In this document: positions 18,161 through 28,005 of the stretch, piece by piece
Layout: each line of letters opens with the position of its first letter
How positions within the stretch are numbered: the stretch's first letter is position 1
Assembly (NCBI RefSeq): GCF_947497045.1
Contig: NZ_CANMEU010000009.1
Coordinates: 112,829 to 176,828, forward strand
Reading direction: 5' to 3'
Source of the DNA: an uncultured Tateyamaria sp.
GTDB lineage: Bacteria > Pseudomonadota > Alphaproteobacteria > Rhodobacterales > Rhodobacteraceae
Length of the DNA: 64,000 nt
The notes under the pieces: model-generated
The model's database searches: none
What the model was told of the DNA's origin: nothing
The model's input: the letters and a program-made list of their open reading frames with translations, nothing else
Program-made: the position numbers and the translations under genes

Positions 18161-18535
18161 ATGAGCGATTTACCCCCTGTTGAGCTGCTGGTTTGCGTCA
18201 AATGCCGCCGCGAGCTGGAGGTGCCCGAAGGTGGCACCCGCCCCGGCGAAGTGCTGCACGCTGAACTCGCGTCCCGCGCTATGCCCGAAGGTGTCACATT
18301 GAAAGCGGTCGAGTGTTTGTCGAACTGCTCGTCCGGCTGTTCGGTCGCGGTGCGCGGCGGTTCCGGGCGCTGGACCTACGTCTACGGCAACCTGATGGAA
18401 GACCGCGACGCCGATATGGTCGTCGAGGGCATCACCAAATACGCCGCCACTGCTGATGGCATCGTGCCATGGCGCGAACGCCCCGAACATTTCCGCAAGA
18501 ACTGCATCGCCCGCATCCCCCCGCAAGAGGTATAA
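18161..18535 (+). CDS. DUF1636 metal-binding (thioredoxin-like ferredoxin) protein
   Basis: 124 residues. Four cysteines stand as CVKC (about 10-13) and CLSNCSSGC (about 48-56), a thin ferredoxin-like Cys pattern suited to an iron-sulfur cluster. The ATG at 18161 has GGGA/GAG upstream. It is the first gene of the riboswitch-controlled operon and is followed four bases later by cobW. DUF1636 proteins accompany cobalamin genes in many alphaproteobacteria but have no defined role; an electron-transfer or cobalt-handling job is plausible. Confidence 0.88.
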   Translation: MSDLPPVELLVCVKCRRELEVPEGGTRPGEVLHAELASRAMPEGVTLKAVECLSNCSSGCSVAVRGGSGRWTYVYGNLMEDRDADMVVEGITKYAATADGIVPWRERPEHFRKNCIARIPPQEV

Positions 18536-18539
18536 GCCC

Positions 18540-19595
18540 ATGGCATCCCTGAACAAAATCCCTGTCACCGTCATCACCGGCTTTCTCGGCTCGGGCAAGA
18601 CGACCCTTGTGCGCCACCTGATGCAGAACCCGCAGGGCAAGCGCCTCGCCGTGATCGTGAACGAATTTGGCAATGTGGGCGTGGACGGGGAGATCCTGAA
18701 ATCCTGCGCCATCCCCGACTGCCCGGCCGAAAACATCATGGAACTGGCCAATGGTTGCATCTGCTGCACCGTGGCCGATGATTTCATTCCCACAATCGAG
18801 GCGCTGATGGCCCTTGATCCGCAACCCGAACACATCCTGATCGAAACATCCGGTCTGGCCCTGCCCAAACCCCTGCTCAAGGCCTTCGACTGGCCCGATA
18901 TCCGCTCGCGCATCACTGTGGACGGCGTGATCGCCCTGGCCGATGCCGAAGCTGTGGCCGCGGGCCGCTTTGCTCCTGATGTGGCCGCGGTTGATGCCCA
19001 ACGCGCCGCCGATGACAGCCTTGATCACGAAACGCCCCTGTCCGAAGTGTTCGAGGATCAGATCGCCTGCGCTGACATCATCCTGCTGACCAAACCCGAT
19101 CTGGCCGGCCCCGAAGGCGTCGCCAAAGCCAAAGAGATCATCGCCGCCGAAACGCCCCGCCCCCTTCCGGTTGTCGAGGTGGCCGAAGGGGTGGTGGACC
19201 CGCGCGTGCTGCTCGGACTCGAGGCGGCGGCCGAGGATGACATGGACGCCCGCCCGTCTCATCACGACGGCCATGACGATCACGAGCATGATGATTTTGA
19301 ATCCGTCATCATCGACATTCCCGAAGTGACTGACCCTGCCGAATTGGTCGCCCGGATCGAAGCGATGGCCAAGGCGCAGAACATCCTGCGCGTCAAAGGC
19401 TATGCTGCTGTCACCGGCAAGCCGATGCGTCTGCTGGTGCAGGCTGTCGGCGCGCGTGTCCGTCATCAATACGACCGTCCTTGGGGTCCGAATGAGGTCC
19501 GTCAGGGTCGTTTGGTCGTGATCGCCGAACATGACGACGTGAACGGCACAGCCATTCGCAACGCACTCGTCCAACCTCTGGCAGCCGCCGAGTAG
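18540..19595 (+). CDS. cobW: CobW G3E-family GTPase
   Basis: 351 residues. Walker A is TGFLGSGKTTL (about 14-24), the metal-binding GCICCT motif is at about 76-81, and LLTKPDL is the NKxD-type element. A His/Asp-rich stretch HHDGHDDHEHDD near residue 241 is likely to bind metal. CobW is a cobalt metallochaperone thought to deliver cobalt for the CobN chelatase. The ATG at 18540 follows the DUF1636 stop by four bases, and cobN starts 12 bases after its end. Confidence 0.95.
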   Translation: MASLNKIPVTVITGFLGSGKTTLVRHLMQNPQGKRLAVIVNEFGNVGVDGEILKSCAIPDCPAENIMELANGCICCTVADDFIPTIEALMALDPQPEHILIETSGLALPKPLLKAFDWPDIRSRITVDGVIALADAEAVAAGRFAPDVAAVDAQRAADDSLDHETPLSEVFEDQIACADIILLTKPDLAGPEGVAKAKEIIAAETPRPLPVVEVAEGVVDPRVLLGLEAAAEDDMDARPSHHDGHDDHEHDDFESVIIDIPEVTDPAELVARIEAMAKAQNILRVKGYAAVTGKPMRLLVQAVGARVRHQYDRPWGPNEVRQGRLVVIAEHDDVNGTAIRNALVQPLAAAE

Positions 19596-19607
19596 ACAGG
19601 ACCCGCC

Positions 19608-22600
19608 ATGCACGTCGTCTTTCGCGAAAGCCACGGGCTCGAAGAGACCGAGACGCCCACCGATCTGGGGCAGACGCCCGCAGATCTGGTGGTACTGTCC
19701 TTCTCTGACAGTGACCTCGGGGCGTTCGGGGCAGCGTGGCATCGCGGCGGTGGCAAAGTGGGCAAATTGCCCACCCTACGGTTGGCGAACCTCGTAGGTC
19801 TCAAGCACCCCCTGTCGGTCGATACTTACGTGGAACAGACGCTGGCGGGGGCCAAGGGCATCCTGATCCGCCTGATTGGCGGGGTACCTTATTGGTCTTA
19901 CGGGCTGCAACAGGTGCTCGCGCTCGCCCAAGCCAAGGGAATCGCACTGGCGGTGCTGCCCGCCGATGGACGGGTGGATCCGCGGCTGGACGAGATGTCG
20001 ACTTTGCCCATCTCGACCCTGCGCCGCCTGGCCCATCTATGCGACGCTGGCGGCACTGTTGCAGCCCAAGCCGCACTGGCGCAGATGGCGCTGGCCTCGG
20101 GGCTGTACGCGGGGCCTGTGCGGGGCGCGAAGGCTCTGCCAATGGTTGGCGCGTGGACCCCCGAGGACGGCGTGTGCTGCCCGCTGATCCTGCCACAAAC
20201 CGACGCGCCGCTGGTCATCATCACCTTCTATCGCGCTTATCTGGCGGCGGCGGATCTGTCCCCGATCGAGGCGCTGTTCACCACCCTTCGCGACCGGGGC
20301 TTCCGCGTGCTCGCACTGTTTGCCCCATCGCTCAAGGCCCCGGATCCCGCCGGGTGGATGGCTCGTCAGATCGCGCATCTGGGTCCCGCCGCCATTGTGA
20401 ACGCCACCGCTTTTTCAGGCAAGGGCAGCGCCGGGACCTCGCCGCTGGACGCAGGTGATGTGCCGGTGTTTCAGGTTGCGCTGGCCACTTCGACCCGGCA
20501 GATGTGGGCCGAGGCCGAACGCGGCCTCTCGCCCACGGACCTTGCGATGCACGTGGTTCTGCCCGAGGTGGACGGGCGGCTGTTTGCAGGTATCACATCA
20601 TTCAAAGATCCCCAGACGCGCGACCCGGACCTGCAATTTTCGCGTTATGCGCACAGCGCCGATATGGAACGCACCAACGCAGTGGCCGACAAGGTGCGGG
20701 CCTGGGTCGATCTGGCCGCAACCCCTGCGTCCAAGCGCAAGCTCGCCCTCATCCTCAGCACATATCCGGGCAAGGGCTGGAACATGGCGCATGCTGTGGG
20801 CCTTGATGCGTTGGCATCGGGCGAGGCGATCCTGAGCGACCTTGCAATGGCAGATCATGCGGTTGACGACGTGCAAACACCGCTTGAAACAGCCCTGGCC
20901 ACCGACACCATCACATGGCCGCTTGCGAATTATCTGGAGGCGCTCAAGACCCTGCCCCAGCCCTTGCAAGACGATCTGAACGACAGTTGGGGTGCCCCCG
21001 CAGGTCCGTTCACCTTCGCGGCCACACAGCGCGGCAATGCACTGATCGCACTGCAACCCGAGCGGGGAGCCTTTGACGCACGCGATGACGACTATCACGA
21101 CCTGTCGCGCACGCCCCGTCATGCCTACGTCGCCTTCTACCTTTGGCTACAGACCCAAACGCAGGCTCTGATCCATATCGGCGCGCATGGTACGCTGGAA
21201 TGGCTGCCGGGCAAGTCGGTGGCCCTGTCGCAGGAATGCTGGCCCGAAGCACTGACAGGCACGCTGCCGGTGATCTATCCCTTTATCGTCAACGATCCGG
21301 GCGAGGCGGCACAGGCCAAGCGGCGCATCGGGGCCGTGACCCTGGGGCACCTGCCCCCTCCGATGAAAGCGTCCGACACGCCCGACCGGCTGGTGCGTCT
21401 CGAAACGCTGCTGGACGAGTTTTCCAATGCCGATGGGCTTGATCCGCGCCGCCGCGACAGGCTGCAAGACGACATCCGCGCAGAGGCGCAGGCCCTTGGC
21501 GTCGAGGACGATCTGGGGCTGGAGCGCGCCAGTTGCAGTGCCGAGGCGATCACCCGCATCGACCGTTTCGTCTGTGACATCAAGGAAAGCCAGTTTGGCG
21601 ACGGCCTGCACATCTGGGGTCGCGCGCCCGTCGTTGCCGCGCCGCATGATACGGATACGTCTGTCGTATCTGAACAAAACAGCCTGATCGCCGCACTGAA
21701 TGGCCAGCGGATCGAGGCAGGCCCCTCCGGCTCGCCCTATCGCGGCCGGCGCGATGTGCTGCCCACAGGGCGCAATCTGTTCACGACCGACCCCCGCTCT
21801 GTCCCGACCCGCGCCGCTTATGCCCAGGGGGTCAAGCTGGCCGAGGAACTGGTGCGCCGCCACTTGCAGGATCACGGCGACTGGCCGCGCGGACTGATCG
21901 TTGATCTGTGGGGATCGGCGACCATGCGCACCGCGGGCGAAGAGTTTGCGATGGCGCTGCACCTACTTGGAGTCCGCCCGGTCTGGGACCAGGGGTCAGA
22001 GCGCGTGTCAGGCATCGAAGTCTTGCCCATCACCGATCTGGACCGCCCCCGCATCGATGTAACCTTGCGCGTGTCGGGCCTGTTTCGCGACGTATTCCCG
22101 ACCCTGTCCGCCCTGTTTGGCCAGGCCGTGCGCGCCCTTGCCGCGCGCGACGAGGCACCCGACTGGAACCCCTATGCAGGTCACACGGCAACTGCGCGCG
22201 TCTACGGCCCCGCGCCGGGCAGCTTTGGACTGGGCATGGGCGCGGACCTTGAAACCTACACGGATGAAAGCCGCGCCGCCGCCGGGCGCGCATGGCTCAG
22301 CGCCAGCGCATATGCACTGGATGGCACGGCAGCGACCCATGATGCCGACGGCATCCGCAGCCGTCTGGAACAGGCTGACAGCTTTGTACACCTTCAGGAC
22401 CTGCCCGAAACAGACGTGCTGCTGGCTTCGGACTATGCCGCGCACGAGGCCGGATTTGCTGCGGCCCAAGCCCTCACGGGGGGCAATGCGGCCCTCTATC
22501 ACATGGATGCAACCCAGCCAGACCGCCCCCGTGCACGTTCTTTGCCCGAAGAAATCGCACGGGTCGTGCAGGCCCGCGCAACACAGCCTGCATGGCTGGC

Positions 22601-22877
22601 GGGCATGATGCGCCACGGGTTTCGGGGCGGAGCCGAGATTGCCGCGACGCTTGATCACCTGGCGGCCTTTGCCCATCTGGCAGGGGTGGTGCAGCCGCAC
22701 CTGTTCGATCTTTATCACGATGTGACCCTGGGCGATCCGCAGGTCACGGCGTTCCTGGCGGACGCCAATCCCGGTGCCTTGCAGGCGATACAGGACCAGT
22801 TTGCCGCTCTGGATGCGGCGGGGCTGTGGCAAACCCGGCGCAACTCCATCCGCGCCAGCCTGGAGGCCGCGCAATGA
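19608..22877 (+). CDS. cobN: Cobaltochelatase large subunit
   Basis: 1089 residues, within the range of alphaproteobacterial CobN but on the short side. Typical elements are GVPYWSYGLQQ, YPGKGWNMAHAVGLDALAS, ALIHIGAHGTLEWLPGKSVA and the late SDSFVHLQDLPETDVL-type segment. CobN is the Mg-chelatase-H-like subunit that inserts cobalt into hydrogenobyrinate a,c-diamide with CobS and CobT. Neither CobS nor CobT is in this window. The start ATG lies 12 bases after cobW, and its stop overlaps the cobG start as ATGA. Confidence 0.96.
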   Translation: MHVVFRESHGLEETETPTDLGQTPADLVVLSFSDSDLGAFGAAWHRGGGKVGKLPTLRLANLVGLKHPLSVDTYVEQTLAGAKGILIRLIGGVPYWSYGLQQVLALAQAKGIALAVLPADGRVDPRLDEMSTLPISTLRRLAHLCDAGGTVAAQAALAQMALASGLYAGPVRGAKALPMVGAWTPEDGVCCPLILPQTDAPLVIITFYRAYLAAADLSPIEALFTTLRDRGFRVLALFAPSLKAPDPAGWMARQIAHLGPAAIVNATAFSGKGSAGTSPLDAGDVPVFQVALATSTRQMWAEAERGLSPTDLAMHVVLPEVDGRLFAGITSFKDPQTRDPDLQFSRYAHSADMERTNAVADKVRAWVDLAATPASKRKLALILSTYPGKGWNMAHAVGLDALASGEAILSDLAMADHAVDDVQTPLETALATDTITWPLANYLEALKTLPQPLQDDLNDSWGAPAGPFTFAATQRGNALIALQPERGAFDARDDDYHDLSRTPRHAYVAFYLWLQTQTQALIHIGAHGTLEWLPGKSVALSQECWPEALTGTLPVIYPFIVNDPGEAAQAKRRIGAVTLGHLPPPMKASDTPDRLVRLETLLDEFSNADGLDPRRRDRLQDDIRAEAQALGVEDDLGLERASCSAEAITRIDRFVCDIKESQFGDGLHIWGRAPVVAAPHDTDTSVVSEQNSLIAALNGQRIEAGPSGSPYRGRRDVLPTGRNLFTTDPRSVPTRAAYAQGVKLAEELVRRHLQDHGDWPRGLIVDLWGSATMRTAGEEFAMALHLLGVRPVWDQGSERVSGIEVLPITDLDRPRIDVTLRVSGLFRDVFPTLSALFGQAVRALAARDEAPDWNPYAGHTATARVYGPAPGSFGLGMGADLETYTDESRAAAGRAWLSASAYALDGTAATHDADGIRSRLEQADSFVHLQDLPETDVLLASDYAAHEAGFAAAQALTGGNAALYHMDATQPDRPRARSLPEEIARVVQARATQPAWLAGMMRHGFRGGAEIAATLDHLAAFAHLAGVVQPHLFDLYHDVTLGDPQVTAFLADANPGALQAIQDQFAALDAAGLWQTRRNSIRASLEAAQ

Positions 22878-23998
22878 CTGTCAAAGGATGGTGCCCCGGC
22901 GCGTATACGCCGATGATGTCGGGCGACGGGCTGATCGTACGGGTGCGCCCTCGGATGGGACGGCTGACGCAGGACCAGATCCTGGGGCTGTGTGCTGTAT
23001 CGGTGCAGAACGGCAACGGGATCATTGATCTGACCAGCCGCGCCAACCTGCAACTGCGCGGGGTCAAGGATCACGCCGCTGCCCTTGATGCTTTGCTGGT
23101 GCTGGATCTGCTCGACCCGACACCCGAGGCCGAAGCCAAACGCAACATCGTGGTCGCGCCACTTTGGTCCGACGCTGATCTGACGCACCGGCTGCACAAC
23201 GCGATCTGCGCAAGGCTGCACGAGTTGCCTGACCTGCCTGCCAAGATCGGGATCGCCATCGACACCGGAGCGCAGCCGGTCCTGCAAGATACCTCGGCGG
23301 ATTTCCGGTTTGAACGCGGTGCAGGCGATACGCTGATCCTGCGCGCGGATGGGGCGTCGGGCGGGCGGGCCATCACCGAAGCCACCGCAATGGATGCCTT
23401 GATCGAACTGACCACATGGTGCGCAAAGCACATTACCCCGCAAGCGCGGCGCATGGCCAAGATCGTGCGCAAAGCGCCTCTGCCCGCCGCATGGACCAAG
23501 GCGAAACCGCAGTCCAACCGCGCCAGCCTCTCTCCTGGTATGACGCCCATCGGCCCGGCCTTTGGCGCGCCCTTTGGGAGTATGAACGCCCACGACCTCG
23601 CAGCACTTGTCACCGACAACGGTCCCGACGGCTTGCGGGTCACCCCATGGCGGGTCTTTGTGTTGGAGAATGCCGCAGCGGGCGATGCCCACGGCTTTGT
23701 CACCGCGCCGGGCGATCCCTTGCTGCGCACCCATGCCTGCCCCGGTGCGCCTGCTTGTGCAGCAGCCAGCGTCGACACGCGGGCCGTGGCTCAGGCATTG
23801 GCGGGCGCACACACAGACCTGCATGTGTCTGGCTGCGCCAAAGGCTGCGCACATCCCAAACCCGCCCACACAACGCTCGTGGGCCGCGACGGGGCCTATG
23901 ACCTTGTGGTGCACGGCCATCCATGGGATCAGCCCCGCCAGCGCGGACTGTCCGCAACCGACCTCCTGACCCTCAAGGCCACCCCAGATGCCCTATGA
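22874..23998 (+). CDS. cobG: Precorrin-3B synthase
   Basis: 374 residues, nitrite/sulfite-reductase-like. The [4Fe-4S]-siroheme cysteines are in HACPGAPACAAAS and VSGCAKGCAHPKP near residues 285-335. The N-terminus GWCPGAYTPMMSGDGLIVRV and TSRANLQLRG are conserved. CobG is the oxygen-dependent enzyme that makes precorrin-3B, so this is the aerobic pathway. The ATG at 22874 overlaps the cobN stop; its own stop lies 11 bases inside cobH. Confidence 0.95.
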   Translation: MTVKGWCPGAYTPMMSGDGLIVRVRPRMGRLTQDQILGLCAVSVQNGNGIIDLTSRANLQLRGVKDHAAALDALLVLDLLDPTPEAEAKRNIVVAPLWSDADLTHRLHNAICARLHELPDLPAKIGIAIDTGAQPVLQDTSADFRFERGAGDTLILRADGASGGRAITEATAMDALIELTTWCAKHITPQARRMAKIVRKAPLPAAWTKAKPQSNRASLSPGMTPIGPAFGAPFGSMNAHDLAALVTDNGPDGLRVTPWRVFVLENAAAGDAHGFVTAPGDPLLRTHACPGAPACAAASVDTRAVAQALAGAHTDLHVSGCAKGCAHPKPAHTTLVGRDGAYDLVVHGHPWDQPRQRGLSATDLLTLKATPDAL

Positions 23999-24617
23999 AT
24001 ATCAAACCGATGGCGCGGCCATTTACCTGAAATCCTTTGCCACGATCCGGGCCGAAGCGGACCTTGCCCGCTTTGATGCAGACGAGGAACAGGTCGCCGT
24101 GCGCATGATCCATGCAGCAGGCATGGTCGGGCTGGAGCAGCATTGCCACTTTTCCCCAGGTTTCGTGCCCGCCGCCCGCACCGCCTTGGAACGGGGCGCA
24201 CCGATTCTGTGCGATGCGCGTATGGTGTCCGAGGGGATCACCCGCGCGCGGATGCCCGCAGACAACGCCGTGATCTGCACCCTGCATGACGAGGGGGTGC
24301 GCGAACTGGCCGCCAAGATGGGCAACACACGGTCCGCCGCCGCGCTTGAGCTGTGGCGGCCCCACCTCGCCGGGGCGGTGGTGGCAATCGGGAACGCCCC
24401 CACGGCGCTGTTCCATCTGCTCAACATGCTCGAAGACCCCACCTGCCCTCGCCCTGCCGCCATCATCGGCTGCCCCGTGGGCTTTGTGGGCGCGGTGGAG
24501 TCCAAGGACGCCCTATGGGCGGATCAACCGGTGCCATGCTGCATCGTGCAGGGCCGTTTGGGCGGCAGCGCAATCACCGTCGCCGCGGTCAACGCCATAG
24601 CGAGCCGCAAAGAATGA
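23988..24617 (+). CDS. cobH: Precorrin-8X methylmutase
   Basis: 209 residues, the CobH length. YEYQTDGAAIYLKSFATIRAE at the start and RMIHAAGMVGLE with the catalytic histidine (about residue 41) are conserved. DARMVSEGITRARM, IGNAPTALFHLL and IGCPVGFVGAVESK follow. It shifts the C11 methyl to C12 to form hydrogenobyrinate. The gene begins inside the end of cobG and overlaps cobI by four bases. Confidence 0.96.
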   Translation: MPYEYQTDGAAIYLKSFATIRAEADLARFDADEEQVAVRMIHAAGMVGLEQHCHFSPGFVPAARTALERGAPILCDARMVSEGITRARMPADNAVICTLHDEGVRELAAKMGNTRSAAALELWRPHLAGAVVAIGNAPTALFHLLNMLEDPTCPRPAAIIGCPVGFVGAVESKDALWADQPVPCCIVQGRLGGSAITVAAVNAIASRKE

Positions 24618-25342
24618 CATCCGGAACCGTCTATGGCGTGGGTCTTGGCCCCGGTGATCAGGACCTGATGAGCGTGCGCGCCGACAGGCTGGTGCGCACG
24701 GCCAGACATGTGGCGTTCTTTCGCAAGGCCGGGCGCCCCGGTCAGGCCCGCCAGATCGTGAACGGCATGATCATGGACACAGCCATCGAGTTCCCGATGG
24801 AATACCCCGTCACCACCGAAATCCCGCTAAGCGATCCGCGCTATAACGAGATCCTGAGCCAGTTTTACACCAACTGCACTGCCCACATTCGCAGCCTCAC
24901 GGATGCAGGCGAGGATGTGGTTGTGCTCTGCGAGGGTGATCCGTTTTTCTATGGGTCCTTCATGCACCTCTATACCCGGCTGTCGGGCGACATCGACGTA
25001 CAGGTCGTGCCCGCCATCACGGGCATGTCCGGGGCATGGACCGCAACAGGGGCCCCGATCACATGGGGGGATGATATCCTCAGCGTGCTGATGGGGACGC
25101 TGGACGAGGGCACGCTGGCCTCCAACATGGCCAATGCCGACGCGTTGGTCGTGATGAAAATCGGGCGCAACATCAACAAGGTGCGCCGCGCGCTGAAGAC
25201 TGCGGGCAAATACGATGCCGCCTATCTGATCGAATACGCCACCATGCCCAACCAGACCGTTCAAAAGCTGACCGATGCGGGGGCCAAGGTGACCCCCTAC
25301 TTCTCGATCATCGTGGTGCATGGACAAGGGCGACGCCCATGA
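24614..25342 (+). CDS. cobI: Precorrin-2 C20-methyltransferase
   Basis: 242 residues of the SAM-dependent tetrapyrrole methylase fold. The motifs are GVGLGPGDQDLMSVRADRL, CEGDPFFYGSFMHLYTRL (about 104-121), PAITGMSGAWTATGAPI and VMKIGRNINKVRRALK. CobI makes precorrin-3A. The ATG at 24614 forms ATGA with the cobH stop; cobJ overlaps its own end by four bases. Confidence 0.96.
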   Translation: MTSGTVYGVGLGPGDQDLMSVRADRLVRTARHVAFFRKAGRPGQARQIVNGMIMDTAIEFPMEYPVTTEIPLSDPRYNEILSQFYTNCTAHIRSLTDAGEDVVVLCEGDPFFYGSFMHLYTRLSGDIDVQVVPAITGMSGAWTATGAPITWGDDILSVLMGTLDEGTLASNMANADALVVMKIGRNINKVRRALKTAGKYDAAYLIEYATMPNQTVQKLTDAGAKVTPYFSIIVVHGQGRRP

Positions 25343-26091
25343 CGGGTTGGGTGGTCATCGCGGGGCTTGGGCCGGGCAATGATGCGCTTGTCACGCCCGA
25401 AGTGTCTGAGACATTGGCGCAAGCAACCGATATCGTTGGATACATCCCTTATGTGGCGCGCATCCCGGCCCGCGACGGGCTGACATTGCACGCCTCGGAC
25501 AACCGGGTTGAGCTGGAGCGGTCACGCCATGCGCTGGATATGGCGGCCGCCGGGCACAAGGTCGTGGTGGTGTCGTCCGGTGATCCGGGGGTATTCGCGA
25601 TGGCAGCGGCGGTGTTTGAGGCGGTCGAGGCAGGCCCTCCCATCTACCGCACTCTCGACATTCGCGTCCTTCCGGGCATCACGGCGATGCTTGCGGCGGC
25701 TGCCCGCGCGGGTGCGCCGTTGGGCCATGATTTCTGCGCCATCAACCTCAGCGACAACCTCAAACCCTGGGCGATGATCGAAAAACGGTTACGCCTCGCA
25801 GCCGAGGCGGATTTTGCGATGGCGTTCTACAACCCCCGCTCAAAATCGCGTCCCGAGGGATTTGTGCGCACGTTGGAGGTCCTCAAGGATGCCTGCGCCG
25901 ACAACCGGCCCGTGATCTTTGCGCGGAACGTCTCGCATGCAGATGAGCAGATCAAAGTCGTCCCCTTGATGGAGACGACGCCCGAGATGGCAGACATGCG
26001 CACGATGGTCATTGTCGGCTCGTCCCGGACCCGGATCATTCAAACAGATGGCGCGCCTATCGTTTACACACCCCGGTCGGCCCCCGCATGA
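25339..26091 (+). CDS. cobJ: Precorrin-3B C17-methyltransferase
   Basis: 250 residues. IAGLGPGNDALVTPEV, VVSSGDPGVFAMAAAVFE, LPGITAMLAAAARAGAPLGH and FYNPRSKSRP are the CobJ hallmarks. It methylates C17 and contracts the ring to give precorrin-4. It overlaps cobI by four bases at the start. Its 3' end overlaps the convergent cobK by 28 bases. Confidence 0.96.
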   Translation: MTGWVVIAGLGPGNDALVTPEVSETLAQATDIVGYIPYVARIPARDGLTLHASDNRVELERSRHALDMAAAGHKVVVVSSGDPGVFAMAAAVFEAVEAGPPIYRTLDIRVLPGITAMLAAAARAGAPLGHDFCAINLSDNLKPWAMIEKRLRLAAEADFAMAFYNPRSKSRPEGFVRTLEVLKDACADNRPVIFARNVSHADEQIKVVPLMETTPEMADMRTMVIVGSSRTRIIQTDGAPIVYTPRSAPA

Positions 26092-26816
26092 TCCAGCCAC
26101 GCCATCACCTCGGCCACGGTGGTCACCTCGGTTCGGGCCGCTATTGCGGGTCTGTCGATCATCAACACGGGCAATCCCAGATCACGGGCTGCGGCAATCT
26201 TGGCATAGGCCCCGGTGCCGCCCGCGTTCTTGGACACGACCAGATCAATATCATGGACCTGCATCAGCGCGCGATCATCTTCCGCCGTGAACGGGCCGCG
26301 CGACACCAGCACATGGTGGTCCGGCAAAGGCGGCAGTGCCTTGGGCGCATCGACCAGCCGCAACAGATAGAAGTGCTGCGGATTGGGTGCGAAGTCAGCC
26401 AGATGCATGCGACCCACGGCCAACATCACACGGCGGGCGGGTTGATCAAGGGTAGCCACAGCGCCCGCAATATCAGGCACATGGGTCCAGCGGTCCCCCG
26501 CTTGGGCAGTCCAGGCCGCGCGGGTCAGCGCGGCCAGCGGCACACCCGCCTGGGCACAGGCGGCCACTGCGTTCCCGCTCATCTGCGCCGCAAAGGGGTG
26601 GGTCGCGTCGACCACATGGGTGATGTTGTGCGTCACCAGATAGTCAGCGAGGCCCCGCACCCCGCCAAATCCACCGATGCGCTGCGGCAAGGGCTGGCGT
26701 TTGGGCCGCTCCACCCGACCCGCAAAGCTGACCGTGCCGCGCAGACCTGCCGCGGCGGCGGCATTGGCAAAGGCCGTGGCTTCGGTCGTGCCCCCAAGGA
26801 TCAGGAGGTTGTGCAT
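26064..26816 (-). CDS. cobK: Precorrin-6A reductase
   Basis: 250 residues. The NADPH loop is ILGGTTEATAFANA near the N-terminus; DATHPFAAQMS and VVSKNAGGTGAYAKIAAARD are the family motifs. The enzyme reduces precorrin-6A to 6B. It is the only corrin gene of the long operon placed on the opposite strand. Its ATG (26816) shares the palindrome CATG with the divergent cobL start at 26815, and its AAGGGA ribosome site lies within cobL. It needs its own promoter inside cobL. Confidence 0.95.
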   Translation of the reverse strand: MHNLLILGGTTEATAFANAAAAAGLRGTVSFAGRVERPKRQPLPQRIGGFGGVRGLADYLVTHNITHVVDATHPFAAQMSGNAVAACAQAGVPLAALTRAAWTAQAGDRWTHVPDIAGAVATLDQPARRVMLAVGRMHLADFAPNPQHFYLLRLVDAPKALPPLPDHHVLVSRGPFTAEDDRALMQVHDIDLVVSKNAGGTGAYAKIAAARDLGLPVLMIDRPAIAARTEVTTVAEVMAWLDHAGADRGV

Positions 26817-28005
26817 GTCTGACGTCCCTTGGTTGACCATCATCGGCATAGGCGAGGACGGAGTTGCCGGGCTGAGCGACGCAAGTCAAGCCGCACTGGC
26901 CCGCGCCGAGGTGGTGATGGGACCACCCCGCCACCTTGGATTGATCCCAGACGGCGCGCCGCAGCAGATTGCGTGGCCCGTGCCCTTTGCCGATGGGCTG
27001 AAGATGCTGGACGACTTGCGTGGGCAACGCGTGGTGGTGCTCGCCTCGGGTGATCCGTTCTGGTTCGGGGCGGGATCGGTGATCGCGCGCCGCTATGCGG
27101 CTTCGGAATGGGTCGCGCATCCCGGTCCCTCCTGCTTTGCACTGGCGGCGGCACAGTTGGGCTGGGCACTTGAGAACACCATCTGCCTTGGGCTGCATGC
27201 CGCCCGCATGCCCCAGATGCTCCGCCATCTGGCACCAAAGACACGCCTGATCGTCACCTTGCGCGATGGCGTCGCGGTGACCGACCTGACTGACTACCTG
27301 CATGCCTGCGGCTTTGGCGGCAGCGCGGTCACAGTCTTCGAACACCTCGGCGGGCCTGCGCAACGGATGACGTCCGGGCGCGCAGACACGCTCAGCGGCG
27401 GCTTCGACCACCCGGTCTGCGCCGCGATTGACGTCGCAGGCGATGGTCCCGCACTGACAACGGCCACCGGCCAAGCCGACGGCACCTTTGCCAGCGACGG
27501 ACAGATCACCAAGCGCCCTGTGCGCGCCATCACGCTCTCGACACTGGCCCCGAAACCGCATGAGCACCTGTGGGACATCGGCGGCGGGTCCGGGTCCATC
27601 GCGCTGGAATGGGTACTAAGCCATCCCACGACCCGCGCCACCTGCATCGAACACCGCACCGACCGCGCCGCACGGATACGCCAAAACAGCATCGATCTGG
27701 GTGTTGAGCATCGGCTGACCGTCATCGAAGGGGCTGCGCCAGACGCCCTGGGCGATCTCGACACCCCAGACGCGATCTTTATCGGCGGCGGACTGGGTCA
27801 GGCCACTCTGAACGCCGCCATCGCGCAAGGGGTGCGAGTGGTCGTGAACGCGGTCACGCTTGAGGGCGAGGCCATTTTGTCCGCCGCCCATGCGACCCAT
27901 GGCGGTGATCTGCTGCGTATTGCGCTATCGAATGCGACGCCTTTGGGTCCCAAACGCGGCTGGTCCTCGGCCTATCCGGTTGTGCAATGGAGCTTTGTGC
28001 CATGA
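26815..28005 (+). CDS. cobL: Precorrin-6B C5,15-methyltransferase (decarboxylating)
   Basis: 396 residues in two fused domains. Residues 1-200 are CbiE-like, with IIGIGEDGVAGLSD and LASGDPFWFGAGSVIARR. Residues about 205-396 are CbiT-like, with the SAM loop WDIGGGSGSIALEW. It adds two methyl groups and removes the acetate carboxyl to make precorrin-8X. The ATG at 26815 has a strong AGGAGG at 26803-26808. Expression from the upstream operon promoter must pass through the antisense cobK. Confidence 0.95.
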   Translation: MSDVPWLTIIGIGEDGVAGLSDASQAALARAEVVMGPPRHLGLIPDGAPQQIAWPVPFADGLKMLDDLRGQRVVVLASGDPFWFGAGSVIARRYAASEWVAHPGPSCFALAAAQLGWALENTICLGLHAARMPQMLRHLAPKTRLIVTLRDGVAVTDLTDYLHACGFGGSAVTVFEHLGGPAQRMTSGRADTLSGGFDHPVCAAIDVAGDGPALTTATGQADGTFASDGQITKRPVRAITLSTLAPKPHEHLWDIGGGSGSIALEWVLSHPTTRATCIEHRTDRAARIRQNSIDLGVEHRLTVIEGAAPDALGDLDTPDAIFIGGGLGQATLNAAIAQGVRVVVNAVTLEGEAILSAAHATHGGDLLRIALSNATPLGPKRGWSSAYPVVQWSFVP

